Shown: positions 20,580-30,971 of the stretch, piece after piece
Layout: each line of letters starts with the position of its first letter
How positions within the stretch are numbered: position 1 is the first letter of the stretch
Notes under the pieces: model-generated
The model's database searches: none
The model's input: only the letters and a program-made list of their open reading frames with translations
What the model was told of the DNA's origin: nothing
Origin: Nemertoderma westbladi
Lineage: Eukaryota > Xenacoelomorpha > Nemertodermatida > Nemertodermatidae
Reading direction: 5' to 3'
Length of the DNA stretch: 57,373 nucleotides
Assembly (NCBI GenBank): GCA_032718475.1
Contig: JAUCBJ010000895.1
Coordinates: 1 to 57,373, forward strand
Made by a program: the position numbers and the translations under genes

Positions 20580-21053
20580 GAAGTGACCGTATAACAAAAC
20601 TAAAAATTGGAACCTGGAATATAAACGGGGTAGGAAATAAACTAGAAAATAACGATATATTATCTTTTGTTTTACAGTTCCACCTCATGTGGATAACTGA
20701 ATGCAAGTGTGGTACAAATATAGAAATTCCAGGTTTCAAAGTAATTAGGAGTTTGTGTTCAAATGGAAAATTTAATAGGGGTGGGATTATTTTACTGATA
20801 AGAAATGATATATATGATTTAATTAGTACTATTGAATGTGATGATGATTATATACTTGTAAAACTCATTGGTATACCGAACTGTGTGTTTTTGTAGGTGT
20901 GTACATCCTGCCGATCAGCTCGCCGTTTTACCATTGTAATATTTTTAGGAAACTACAAGCATTATTAATGAGAGAAGAACAATTAATATATGCATTTTAG
21001 GCGACCTAAATGCACGATATTCTAATCCAACATGTCTGTGACAGGATCCTAAG
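20513..21053 (+). pseudogene. LINE ORF2 N-terminus: APE endonuclease, 3' part lost
   Basis: LKIGTWNINGVGNK at nt 20603 is the first motif of apurinic-type endonucleases of LINE ORF2, followed by WITECKCG and RGGIILLIRNDI. The first frame ends at TAG 20894-20896; continuing sequence in two other frames gives GVYILPISSPFYH and then ILGDLNARYS (nt 20993-21025), the GDxN catalytic motif. At least two frameshifts are present. Coding similarity stops near 21053, so the RT is absent. The frame overlaps the end of ORF1. Confidence 0.75.
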
Positions 21054-21266
21054 ATCCCGACCGGGTTAGATTTGTACGCGTCACCGTTCTGCTGGGCAGT
21101 TGCACTGGGTCGGTTCGGCCGAAGGCCGTCGGGGAAAATAATAGAGTTTTGATTCTCAATGTTTATAGGGTAATAAGTAATACGGTAAATCAGTGATAGC
21201 ACAGATATGACAGCAGAAAATACACGGTAATATATGATGTTAGTAGCGGTGACGGTCATTAATTAT

Positions 21267-22185
21267 GACCGGTGTCACAAGGAAATCAGCCCCCCCTAGA
21301 ATATGCCCCCCGGGGCATTATTTCCTAGGATATTATGTCCCCCCGGGCAATTTTTCCTAGGAAATTTAGCCCGGGGGGTCATTTTCTCCTTAGGAAATAA
21401 TGCCTCCCCTCAGGAAAATTAGCCCCCCTCAAAAGTCTGAAAACTGGTACGATACCGGTCTGCTGGTAGCCACTTTTAATCTACCAACTGCAGAACTTGT
21501 AATAGTTGGAAGAATAGTACGGTAGCGGTGTGCCGGTAGGTAAGCAGGTAAGGCAGTAAGGGATGTAGAACAGCATACTGAAGTATCTAAGTCAGTAGGC
21601 TACTGTAGTAAGTACTGGTATAACAGCAGTGCGAGTGTGTGGTGTTGTGTGGGCGCCGAGCAGCTCCAAGCTTTTTTAAGTCTGTAACCTGCTCCTTTCC
21701 CTGATTTGGTAAAGTGATTGTTTGTTTTGGTTAGAAAATCCCGCCTCTGTAACCTGCTCCTTTCTCTCAATTGGTAATGTTATCGTTTATTGTTTTGGTT
21801 AGAAAATCCCGTCTCTGTAACCTGCTCCTTTCCCTGATTTGCTAAAGTGACTGTTTATTGTTTTGGTTAGAAAATCCCGCCTATGTAACCTGCTCCTTTC
21901 CCTCAATTAGTTAAATGATCGTTTATTGTTTTGGTTAGAAAGGCCTGCCTCTGTAACCTGCTCCTTTCCTTCATTTGGTAAAGTGACTGTTTATTGTTTT
22001 GTATAATTTTTGTAAGTTTTAGTAGTAATAAGTTTTGTTTATTGTATAATTCAGGGGGGGGCATAATTTCCTAAGGGGGGGCATTTTTTCCTAGGGAAAT
22101 TTGCCCGGGGGGGCATTTTTTCCTAGGAAAATATGCCCCCCCGGGCACATTTCCCGGGGGGGCATATTTTCCTGTTACACCGGTC
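21267..22185. mobile_element. non-autonomous palindrome-ended element with internal tandem repeats
   Basis: The ends are inverted: GACCGGTGT at 21267-21275 and its complement ACACCGGTC at 22177-22185, each followed inward by a GGAAA block and a C/G run. Subterminal clusters (21286-21436 and 22055-22168) repeat CCCCCCGGGG and TTTCCTAGGAAA palindromes several times. The middle holds five 65-68-bp tandem units. No coding frame is present. The size (919 bp) and structure suggest a foldback or MITE-like element. ACCGGT is common nearby, so the outermost few bases are uncertain. Confidence 0.6.
21681..22010 (+). repeat. five tandem 65-68-bp units
   Basis: Units start at 21681, 21746, 21814, 21882 and 21950, each beginning TNTGTAACCTGCTCCTTTC and containing GTTTATTGTTTTGGTTAG. 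Single copies of the same module occur near 42105-42180, 42355-42400 and 49560-49615. Confidence 0.85.
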
Positions 22186-23034
22186 TGCAACTGAGTAACT
22201 GAATCAACTGACCGGTAAATCAGTAATGTAAGATAATATATGATTAACACACATGAATATTGATTTCACCTCTTACTGTACTTGGCCCTCTGTACCCAAT
22301 GGATGCTTTCCTATCTCTAATCACGTGCTTCCCTCCCCGCTATTGGCTAATATACTAATTGTCACTTTGGCACTCCCCATGAGTGTTTCCCCCCGCTGCA
22401 AGCCTCTACTAGCTGTATTCCCTTCGAGGTGGTTTGACCTCTCACCTCTCTCTATGGCTTTGGGCTTGCGTCACCCCCCCCCCCCCCCCCCAAAGTTGGT
22501 TTATGAGGCGAGATTAATATTGGTAATCTCGTATCCCCAACTTATTGGTAAAATGCCACTGGTCTCATTTTCTGGTGGGTAATGAAGTGGAATTGAATCT
22601 GCTTACAATGTCTAATACCTGAGGGTGAAAATGATTTTGAATATGCAACTGGGTTGGATACCATAATTAATGACCATGGTCAGAAACGAGGTGAAACTCT
22701 GCGGGTGGAAACAACATTTTAGAATATTTTGTCCGGCAAATTGTGACATTTGTTTATGTTTTTTTTATTAAGTTTTGATGTTGTATTTTTTTCGAGAAAA
22801 TGAGAAATGAAAAGTGAGTAAAGATATTGGATCGCTGTATATTATTGTTTAAATATTTTATTCCCACTGTGTCCTGGAATGAAAATGTTTCGCCCCATTT
22901 AAATATGAGACCTTACGAGTTACCGATACACTGAAGGTAATAAGTTTCATTTTGAAGAACTAAGTCATTTTGTGACTACCCAAATTCTAAAATATCCCCT
23001 GTAAATCGTCTGATGTCGTCCCTAATGTATATTT
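22186..23034. other. non-coding region with an 18-C run
   Basis: The C run is at 22474-22491. No gene is seen. An AATAAA on the minus strand at 22857-22862 may end the minus-strand gene that stops at 23035. Confidence 0.5.
22857..22862 (-). terminator. candidate polyadenylation signal AATAAA
   Basis: Plus-strand TTTATT lies 173 nt beyond the stop of the minus-strand gene. No other canonical signal is closer. Confidence 0.35.
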
Positions 23035-23532
23035 CTACATACCCCCCACGTGATACCCCAATTTGTTGTCTAGTTCAAATCCGAAAAATCCGTCAAAATC
23101 CGAAAGAATTATGGCCGCCTTCTGTGATGCACGCGTGTTATTTGTAACAGAAGGTTGCAATGTAGAAACCATCCCCTGTAAAATATCTTCTTTATTTGAA
23201 TCTAATTTGTAACTATTTTGATGTAAAGCTGAATGTATGTTGTCTAGAAGTAATGCTGATAGTGGATTGTTGTCTATTAAATTTTGTATTATTCTGTGAT
23301 TTGGAGTTGAGTGGCATAGAATTCGTAATAATTCTAGTGTCAGTGGGCAGTCGTCACCAGATACATTGGTATAAAATGGTTCACAACCGTGCCTGTCGTT
23401 AGAGTGTATAAGTGGCAGTGAGTAGTCCTTGTCCGTATTTTTGCCACCCTTGTCCCGAGATATATAGGAGTTCCATTGGTTTAGTGCTTCGTCCATCCCC
23501 ATGTAAGTCGCCCCCCCTAGTACAGTCGTCAA
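23035..23532 (-). pseudogene. C-terminal part of unknown minus-strand protein
   Basis: This frame runs from a G-tract-rich point near 23515 (minus strand) to TAG at 23035-23037 and encodes GMDEALNQWNSYISRDKGG and a helical Leu-rich tail ending KLGYHVGGM. It continues the protein at 23399-24418, with the frame changing at the homopolymer CCCCCCCC (plus strand 23509-23516). Sequencing error in the homopolymer or a real mutation would look alike. No family recognised. Confidence 0.5.
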
Positions 23533-24418
23533 TCACGTCCTTGTCAAATTCCTTGGCATATAACGTCCCAGTTACAAAATCTTCCCCAAGTTCCCGTCTG
23601 TTTAGAGTACATTGCAGTATGTCAGTCCGGTTGTCAAGTACTAGTCGTTCGTTTTTCGCAAAGTCATCGTCGCACACTTGAAAAGTCAACCCCGGAGTTA
23701 GTGTTGTCGAAGAAATCCCATTGTACCCCCCAATCTCCTTTACAGTAGGTAAGCTGGTCGTATACTTGCCAACTTTACTGCCCCGTGAAATGTTGGGTGA
23801 CACGGCAAGTGGTGCCAGTCTGTCTGGTAAGTCCAAAAAGGTGTCAGGTGCAAGGTGCCTAGGTACATGTATGTAAGATTTTTCTGCGTTTTTGTGTTTC
23901 TCGCAGAAGTCGACACATAATCCTTTCGATTTACAAACCACGAGAGATGGCCGTATATCCCAGTCCAATTCAACCGAGTCATACGGCCAATCCCCCCTGA
24001 TTCCTCTCACCAAAAAGGGCTTTGCCTTGAACAAAGAAAAGTTTGGTACCCATTTGTGAAGAAAATAGGAGTAGGGTAGGATGTTCACCTTATCCATAAG
24101 TTCTTCGCAGCCTAAGGAACATCGAACTGTCGTGAAGGGATTTCTATTGGCTGCATTCATAATTCGTGCTGCTTCTAAACTATTTACTTCTTTAATATGC
24201 CACTCTCTATCTACTGTAATATCTTTGAATAGTGTTTTAATATTTATATTTTGTTGTACAGTCCTTGAATACTTACCCTCCAACCCCGCCCATGAAGACC
24301 TTAACGCATTTGTAGCCAGAGCCCATGAATTTCCGTCGTTAGATTTCGTTACTAACGACCAGAAATACGATGGCCAACCATGTTCCCATTTTGGAGTATT
24401 TCTATTTTTAGAGGACAC
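23399..24418 (-). pseudogene. central part of unknown minus-strand protein (WPSYFW ... RCSLGC)
   Basis: A 339-codon frame has globular composition: WEHGWPSYFWSLV near its start, a SLGCEEL Cys motif with FTTVRCSLGC, then CVDFCEKHKNAEKSYIHVPR, another possible metal site. It resembles, from memory only, uncharacterised repeat-associated proteins of invertebrates with a WPS-[FY]-W start and a CxxGC motif. No catalytic signature is recognised, and I do not assign a function. It is joined by frame changes to the Cys-rich block upstream and the block downstream, so as read it is broken. Confidence 0.55.
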
Positions 24419-24636
24419 GGTACTTTAGGTAACTTGAGGTAAACTCTACACTCTGTACATAAATTAAAAGTGCCAGTAGACGATTTACCAATTTGCCCAA
24501 AAACCCTCTTACATGTTGTCCCAGTATACCTCCTAATTTTAACGACCATTTCTGGCACGGTAGCTCGCATACAATTTTCACATCTACGGACAACACCATC
24601 ATCAGAGGGAAGGTCAGTGTCTGACTCGGAATTCAT
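24352..24636 (-). pseudogene. Cys-rich N-terminal block of the same minus-strand protein
   Basis: It encodes an acidic start, then CENCMRA, a basic stretch ending KRVFGQIG and LCTECRVYL. Four cysteines in two CxxC pairs about 38 residues apart form a likely zinc-binding fold. It overlaps the central frame by 67 nt in a different phase, around nt 24410. The pair of CxxC motifs just before a conserved globular region suggests a nucleic-acid or protein-binding module. Function unknown. Confidence 0.5.
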
Positions 24637-24744
24637 TATCTATGTCGCCAGTGGATTCACCACTGCCTGACATATTGTCGTCAAACCGTCCCCCCTCAGC
24701 CCCCGATTGTTCCCGTAGCCTCGATTGAAATTGTTCCCCAGACC

Positions 24745-25284
24745 CTAAATGTGGTCTATCAGCCCCCCCCCAACCCCCAAGTGCCCCCCCTCAGGCCCCA
24801 ATTGTTCCCCCATATGTTCATCTAGCCCCGACTGTTCCCCAAGCTCTACTTCAGAATGTTCCCAAGACCCTGCCTCTGTAATCTCAGCCACACCAATCCC
24901 CGTGTGTTCCCCATCAGCCACCGACTGTCCCCCGTCAGCCCCCGACTGTCTACCCTCGGCCACCGACTGTCCCACCTCAGCCCCCCACTGTCCCGCCTCA
25001 GCCCCAAACTGTCCCCACTCAGCCCACGATTGTCCCCCCACAGACCCCGACTGTTCCCCCCTTAGATTTGAATTAGGAAACCCCCCACGAATTTGATTAT
25101 TATTTATCAATGCTACGTAGTGTACCTGGTCATGTATAAACCCCAAACTAATACTAATTAACCCCGACCCAATCTCCGTGTACCCCCCCCCCCCACCCCA
25201 GTATCGTACACCCGAATTTGAATCCCCAAACATTGCGCTAAAATTTGTAGAGAAATATTGTCCCCCCACTCCCCCCCCCCCCAT
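24745..25284 (-). pseudogene. Gly/Gln/Ser-Glu repeat region, N-terminal part of the same locus
   Basis: The minus-strand frame starts with ATG inside a G run and carries a short globular stretch (ISISLGFIHDQVHYVALINN) followed by repeats of the type GGQSGAEGGQSVA. On the plus strand this is a C-rich tract. The frame is lost near the run CCCCCCCCC at 24762, after which another frame leads toward the Cys-rich block. It is probably a low-complexity N-terminal region of the protein encoded at 23035-24636. Confidence 0.4.
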
Positions 25285-25387
25285 CCTGCACTGAACGTAC
25301 GTAAGTATTAAAATTGCCCGGAATAAAATTTTCGTACATGGCCCTATTGTTGCTGAGATAATAGGCGACTCTAAGTCGTAAGATGTT

Positions 25388-25774
25388 CTACAGAAAGGTT
25401 CTCACCGGTTTGTAGTAAATAAGCGAACGCAACAGTCGCGTACTGGCAATTCCCACCGCCGCGCCACCGCAATCGACGACAGTACGCGACTCCTGCGCAG
25501 CAACTCGCTGTATAGAGTTAGCGCCGGTGAGGGAAATAGCGGTAGTGTGAGGAGTAGAGACCCAAGGATTAGAGTTAGTAGAGGTAGTCGGAGGAGTAGA
25601 GGTAAGAATCGTGGAGTAGGTTGGTTGAGTATGTTGAGGTGTAGTAGTAGAAACCGGAGGTGGAGAGGGAGGAGCGCGTTCCAGTAGGTGTAGGTAGAGA
25701 CTGTCCAGGAGACTGCGATCCGTTAGGTGGTAGAGACTGGCCAGGAGACTGCGGTTCTGGTAGACAGACTTCAT
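25388..25774 (-). CDS. candidate first exon of the minus-strand locus
   Basis: ATG at 25774-25772 opens 128 codons: a Leu/Ser-rich start with two copies of RSLL-SLY (a 30-bp duplication), then Pro/Thr-rich sequence and an ordinary C-terminal part. Near its end is a splice-donor match CCG-GTGAGAAC (about 25405 on the minus strand), and CAG at 25286-25288 just before the next frame could be an acceptor. GC content is higher than the flanks. It may be exon 1 of the 23.0-25.3 kb gene; the phases do not fit cleanly, so confidence is low. Confidence 0.3.
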   Translation of the reverse strand: MKSVYQNRSLLASLYHLTDRSLLDSLYLHLLERAPPSPPPVSTTTPQHTQPTYSTILTSTPPTTSTNSNPWVSTPHTTAISLTGANSIQRVAAQESRTVVDCGGAAVGIASTRLLRSLIYYKPVRTFL

Positions 25775-25789
25775 TAGTTACAGACGGCG

Positions 25790-27127
25790 ATCCGTGATAG
25801 GAGATCGCCGAATCTTGAGAGTAGTGCCTGTTTTTCCTGTAACAAATTATTGTATTTAGTTAATTATTGTCGAATTATAAGGAAGGACATTACATACTGT
25901 AAGTAAAATAGTTCGAATAAAATGTACCACAATCCATCTAATATCACATAACAATATAACATATAAAGTTGATAATAAAACTGGATATTTGATATACTGT
26001 ATGCTATTAGTGATATTTCTGCTATTTGCGTTCTCCTCTACAAAAACAAGCACTAAGAGGGCGTTCATAAAGTATGTCACGCAAATTTTCTTTTGAACCA
26101 TCTCCCACCTCTACCACAACAATGTGACACGCAAACTCGACCCACACCCCCACCCCCTGTTAATTAGGAAATTTGTAGGTGTAATACCCCCAAACAATAA
26201 CCACCCCCCCCCCCTCCCCCCCACACAAAAAATACTTCATGTCAATAATACACAATGTTTGTTTTGACAAAATACAATATAAATTCAATCACTATCTATA
26301 TTTTCCCATTGGCAAGTCAAGTATTCATCTATATTAATAACAGGTATTACAGAGGTCAATGTCTTCTATGTCCTACTCAATTTATCGATTAAACTCAATG
26401 TTATTGAGTTTATTGTTTTCCTTAAAGTTACCCACTCTTCTACACATGTGTGAAAGTCAATGCTAAGGCTTCACACGCTTCACGGCTCGCCCCATTTTTT
26501 CATCAAATCAACAAAATAACTTGGGCAGATGGCGATAGCGGGATAAGTGGGTGAGGTGGCGGGAGAAATTTTTAAATAAATGCGGTGACGGATTTAAGTA
26601 AAATAATCAAATTAAAATATTAATATATCCCATTACTCACAACTACCTAATCAAAGAAGCTAAAAAGGAAAACGCAAAAGAAAAAAGTTTTTCAGCCACC
26701 CTCTCCAGTGGAATATATAGATATCGTTCCAGGTTTGTTTGAACAGTAAACAATTCATTAATTATGAAATATACTTTTCAAACCTTTAATTAATTTCTTA
26801 ATTATTGTTGACATGTGAAAGTGTTTCACACTGAGAGGGCAAAAGTATTAGTAGTAGTTTAATTTAATTTAATATTTAATTTAATATCGTAGATTATTAA
26901 GATACAATAACTTATCCAGTAAAACGTTGTATAAACGTTGAAGATCCACAATTAGAGTTTATCGAATAACATTATTTGTATTAAAATAATGGAACATTAA
27001 TATTTATCTACGTAATGTATTATTACTCAACTATACAGTTCTCTATTTAATTTAATAATTGAATAAAATTACAAATATTAAAATATAATTGAATTAATTA
27101 TTTTTTACATTAAATTAATTTTTTTAG
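25790..27127. other. intergenic region between divergent genes, with transposon-end-like and dispersed repeats
   Basis: GAGGGCGTTCATAAAGTATG at 26057-26076 followed by TCACGCAAA looks like the terminus of a DNA transposon family seen in many invertebrates (recalled, not searched). A segment at 26458-26530 with CACGGCTCGCCCC matches one at 36758-36820. The end is a pyrimidine-rich splice acceptor (27118-27127). No gene. Confidence 0.4.
26458..26530 (+). repeat. dispersed repeat with CGGCTCGCCCC
   Basis: About 70 bp beginning TGCTAAGGCTTCAC matches 36758-36820 almost exactly, including ATTTTTTCATCAAATCA. Shorter relatives lie at 36900 and 36970. Confidence 0.7.
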
Positions 27128-28644
27128 GTCAAGATGAAAATCATCGCCCTGAGACGCCAGATAACTATAAACTGCCCGAGTCACCATCAGTTTCTACAAC
27201 ACTTGCCACAACCTCCCACGCACTCTATGGAACATGCGAGTCAAATCTAGATGATGGTAACCTCCGTGAACGTTCGATATTTTCCGTTATTTCTAACGCG
27301 ATAACTCCTTTGAATTCATCCTTCTCCAATGCGCCACAACCGCCTGCTGTTGGTGGGATTACACCAAAACATACCCATCCCAGCACTTTATCTAACCAAA
27401 TTCAAGGAAATCCCTTGTCTAATAATTCAAACGGACCAGCCCCACAACCGTCTGCTGTTGGTGGGATTACGCCAACCCACGCCAATCCCAGCACCTTACC
27501 TAACCGCAGTCAAGGAAATCCCTTCTTTAATATTCCAAACGGACCAGCCCCACAACCGTCTGCTGTTGGTGGGATTACGCCAACCCACGCCAATCCCAGC
27601 ACCTTACCTAACCGCAGTCAAGGAAATCCCTTCTTTAATATTCCAAACGGACCAGCCCCACAAACGTCTGCTGTTGGTGGGATTACGCCAACCCACGCCA
27701 ATCCCAGCACCTTACCTAACCGCAGTCAAGGAAATCCCTTCTTTAATATTCCAAACGGACCAGCCCCACAAACGTCTGCTGTTGGTGGGATTACGCCAAC
27801 CCACGCCAATCCCCGCACTTTATCTAACCGCATTCAAGGAAATCCCTTCTATAATATTCCAAACGGACCAGCCCCACAAACGTCTGCTGTTGGTGGGATT
27901 ACGCCAACCCACGCCAATCCCCGCACTTTATCTAACCGCATTCAAGGAAATCCCTTCTATAATATTCCAAACGTACTGCCGGTTGTTAATCCCGAAATAC
28001 CAACAACACCAACTCATCAGCCCATCTCCGGCTCAGAAACCGAGACAATATCTCTGCTAAAGCAAATTAACACAAATATTCAATTCCATAATGTGTTACT
28101 ACTAAATGTTTATAATAAGATTTGTAGCGCGCCCCAATCTCAGTGTTCCATGTTGTTAGAAACTAGTTCTAACATTTTTCAGCCACCACCTTGTCAATCA
28201 CCCCCACATTACCCATCTCCATCGTTGCAAACCACTCCACAATTAATTGTCAGTAACTGTAAATCCACTACAAAAACTCCCACAGTTTATGAAACTTTTC
28301 CGGAACTGCGACATATCCCAGTTGAATCTTTTGATGTGAGTTCGGACACTATTTCCTTCATAAACGGCGCACCAGAATCTTCAACTCGACCCAAGTTTGC
28401 TTTGCGACTTCTTGAGCATGTGTTTGAAAAGGATTTATTATCTAGCAATGTCTGCCTCAGTAAGTCCATCTCGAATAAAGCGAAACTCGATCCAAAAAAG
28501 GTAGCTTGGGTAAAGAAAGTAATATTTGAGTGTCGTGGGATTGGACGTGGTGAGGACGCAAAGAAAGTGTGGGCTGAAATCCAAAATACTGTTAATGTGC
28601 AACTCCGCAAACGATATCTGGACAATTTAAAGAAGTCACAATAA
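27128..28644 (+). CDS. exon encoding a repeat-bearing BEN-domain protein
   Basis: The reading frame is open from directly after a strong acceptor (TTTTTTTAG, ending 27127) to TAA 28642-28644, about 505 codons. No ATG lies near its start, so this is an internal-to-terminal exon. Residues from nt 27325 to 27972 are six near-identical 36-residue Pro/Asn/Thr-rich repeats. A linker with a short coiled-coil-like SLLKQINTNIQFHNVLLL follows. The C-terminal 75 residues (FALRLLEHVFEKDLL ... PKKVAWVKKVIFEC ... AEIQNTVNVQLRKRYL) fit the BEN domain, a DNA- or protein-binding helical domain of chromatin and transcription factors also carried by some mobile elements and viruses. The stop codon lies inside an AATAAA. 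No frame lesion is seen, unlike most genes here. Confidence 0.65.
27325..27972 (+). repeat. six 108-bp in-frame tandem repeats
   Basis: GGACCAGCCCC recurs at 27433, 27541, 27649, 27757 and 27865, a period of exactly 108 bp (36 codons). Units 2-4 are almost identical, as are units 5 and 6, suggesting recent homogenisation. Confidence 0.95.
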
Positions 28645-28645
28645 A
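28640..28645 (+). terminator. polyadenylation signal overlapping the stop codon
   Basis: AATAAA contains the TAA stop of the BEN-domain frame. A transcript cleaved 10-30 nt downstream would have almost no 3' UTR. Confidence 0.4.
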
Positions 28646-29568
28646 GCCGAAAAATACTGTATATTTAATGGATAAAGTTAATTAAGTAAACGTACGTAAT
28701 AACGTTAAACTGTATGATTAAGTTACTTTATTTTAATGTCGCGTATATTTCGCTAATGTTTAACTTTAATGAATCGTCAATAATCAATGTTGTTGAATGT
28801 TTATAATTTAGTATATAGTTTATATATAATAGTTTATAACTATAATGTTTTACTAATGTTTAATTCTCTATTACATCGTCAACACAATTATTCGCAATAC
28901 ATCCGGGTGTGGGGTGGGTATACCGGGCAAAGGGGCCATAGGTAACCTCTGTAATTATAGACAGGGCCATTTTTATGGGAGGGGGGGGGGGGGGGGGGGG
29001 GGGTTGGGGCGAGGGGGGAGGTTAAATCCTGGAATTCTTCACATGGGCGACATTCTTAAACTGATATGTCTTGTAAGGCATAAATTGACATCAAACAGAC
29101 AGACAACAGAGCACCAATTTCCCACAACAATATTCCCAGAATTAAAACTATCTCTACAAACAGACCGAGCCAGTGTGGTTTAGTTAACAACATACATTTA
29201 GTAAAGCCCACAAAGGAACTGCGTGATTGACATGTCTTTTATGAGACAAACCACTTTATTCAACCCATTAACTCAAGAGCCCAAGCAGCAGACAGAGGCC
29301 CCTTCCCCATGTGGTGTCTCACTCAACCAGAGTAATTATCCATCCCTTACATACAGTAACAGTAATGCTGAGTAAGGCACAGTTGGAGGTCAACCTAGCT
29401 CAAACCATGGCGCCAGACTCTAGTTTGAGTTAGATTGAGCTGGCTGCATCTTTCTGATTTGTGAACTCTTACCCCAGTCTTACCTACTGAAGTTCTCCGT
29501 TGACTATCATTAGTAAAAGGTTTGAGAAATGATACCCAGTTTGAGAAATGATATTTAGAATGAGATAG
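28646..29568. other. spacer with a 23-G run, no gene
   Basis: The G run is at 28981-29003. A short tandem of TTTGAGAAATGATA is at 29520-29553. The remainder shows no recognised coding or RNA feature. Confidence 0.5.
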
Positions 29569-30237
29569 GGACTGTATACTTATGGGAACCCCAAAATCCA
29601 CAAGACAGAAGTACCGCTTCGAAACATTGTGGCTTTCCAGAACGCCCCTAGCGGTAATATTGCTACATATATAGCTAAAATATTAGCGTTTTATTTACCT
29701 CAAGGTGAATCCTATATTAGAAACTCAGCCGAATTTACGGATAAAATTAAATCTATAACGGTAGATAATCGGTTTATACAATGTAGCTTTGATATCGTGA
29801 ATATGTTCGGCAACATCCCTAGGGATGAAGCTAGAGACGTAGTTATGGATCTAATACTACAGGACTCAGAGTTTAGTGAACGCACAGACATATCTGTAAA
29901 TACTTTTGGTACTCTATTAGATTTAGTACTAAACCAAACTGCTTTCCAATACGAAGACCAGTATTTTAAACAGATAAGGGGTTTACCTATGGGTAATCCA
30001 GTGTCCCCTGTCATGAGTTGTATCTTTATGTATAGTTTGGAGCGGAAACCTAGAGGTATAGGTTTTTTACCAGACTTGTGGTATCGATATGTCGATGACA
30101 CTTGGACTGTTGTAGATCTTAACCATGTTGAAGCCCTATTAGACAATTTAAATTCGTTACATCATTACATCAGGATATTAAATTTACAGTTGAATACCAA
30201 AACGTTAAGGGACAGTTACCTTTTTTGGACGTACTAA
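29569..30237 (+). pseudogene. Penelope-like element reverse transcriptase
   Basis: Reading from 29569 gives YGNPKIHKTEVPLRNIVAFQ, the start of the Penelope-type RT core; an in-frame TAG at 29566 lies just upstream, so the N-terminal part is lost or in another frame. Further motifs: SFDIVNMFGNIP (first catalytic Asp), IRGLPMGNPVSPVMSCIFM, and YRYVDDTW (catalytic YVDD at nt 30088-30099). Penelope RTs are telomerase-related and act by target priming. The frame is lost about 25 nt before its stop at 30237, where the next block continues in another phase. ATG is not the start. Confidence 0.8.
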
Positions 30238-30971
30238 TTGGTTTAGTTGATGGTAAATTCTCGACTGACGTTTATCAAAAACCTACCCACTCCAACAGGT
30301 ACTTAAACTTTTCATCCAACCACCACCCACGGGTGAAACAAAGCGTATGCAGTGCATTATTTTTTAGATCCAATCGTATTTGTTCTACTGTAGATGCACG
30401 AAATCGCACTCAAACTAAACTGGCTAACACATTAGCTAATAATGGTTATCCTACCAGAATTATTTATAGTACAAAGAGACGTATCAATAGACAATTCGAC
30501 CAACCTAAACCTGTACCAACCAAGGACAAAATTGACATAAGACTTGGCTTACCATATGAGGAAGGCCTCACTGAAAGTTTGGAAAAACTCTGCGCTCTCT
30601 ATGGGGTGGCAACTTACTTTGTACCGGGGCGAAAGTTGGCATCTTTTCTGCTAAAAGGTCACAAACCGGTGACTGATCATAGGGGCGTAATATATAGGAT
30701 CCCATGCGAATGTGGTCTAACATATATAGGTGAAACTAAATACAGTATGGATGTCCGTTTAACGCAACATGGCAGTGATGTAAGACACGGTAGGTACAAA
30801 GCATCGGTTCTAGCAGCTCACCATGTGGATACTGGTCATGTGCCAAGTTTTGAGTTAGCAGAAGTCATAGGTAGACAAACCCAGTTACGTAGGAGAAAAA
30901 TCTTAGAAAGTCTTAATATCCGATTATTAGGGGACAAAGCTATAAATAAAAGGACATCGGTGGGACGTTGA
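30207..30971 (+). pseudogene. Penelope-like element RT C-terminus and GIY-YIG endonuclease
   Basis: This frame opens with QLPFLDVLIG, the end of the RT palm-thumb region, in a different phase from the upstream RT. The C-terminal GIY-YIG nuclease is clear: RIPCECGLTYIGETKYS (nt 30695-30745), then VRLTQHGSDVRHG, AAHHVDTGHVPSFE and RRRKILESLNI. The Cys pair CEC before the nuclease is typical of Penelope and Neptune groups. It ends with a basic tail at TGA 30969-30971. One frameshift separates RT and endonuclease, so the copy is not autonomous as read. Confidence 0.85.

Larger units (their letters stand above)
29569..30971 (+). mobile_element. Penelope-like retroelement, 5'-truncated
   Basis: RT and GIY-YIG nuclease lie on one strand in the family's usual order. 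No terminal repeats are recognised within the window. Confidence 0.8.

Noticed and set aside
22253-22582. 109-codon plus-strand frame
   Set aside because: It spans an 18-C run, has unusual composition and no supporting signals.
24749-25096. Plus-strand Pro/Cys/Ser frame
   Set aside because: It is the mirror of the Gly/Gln-repeat minus-strand frame; C-rich low complexity only.
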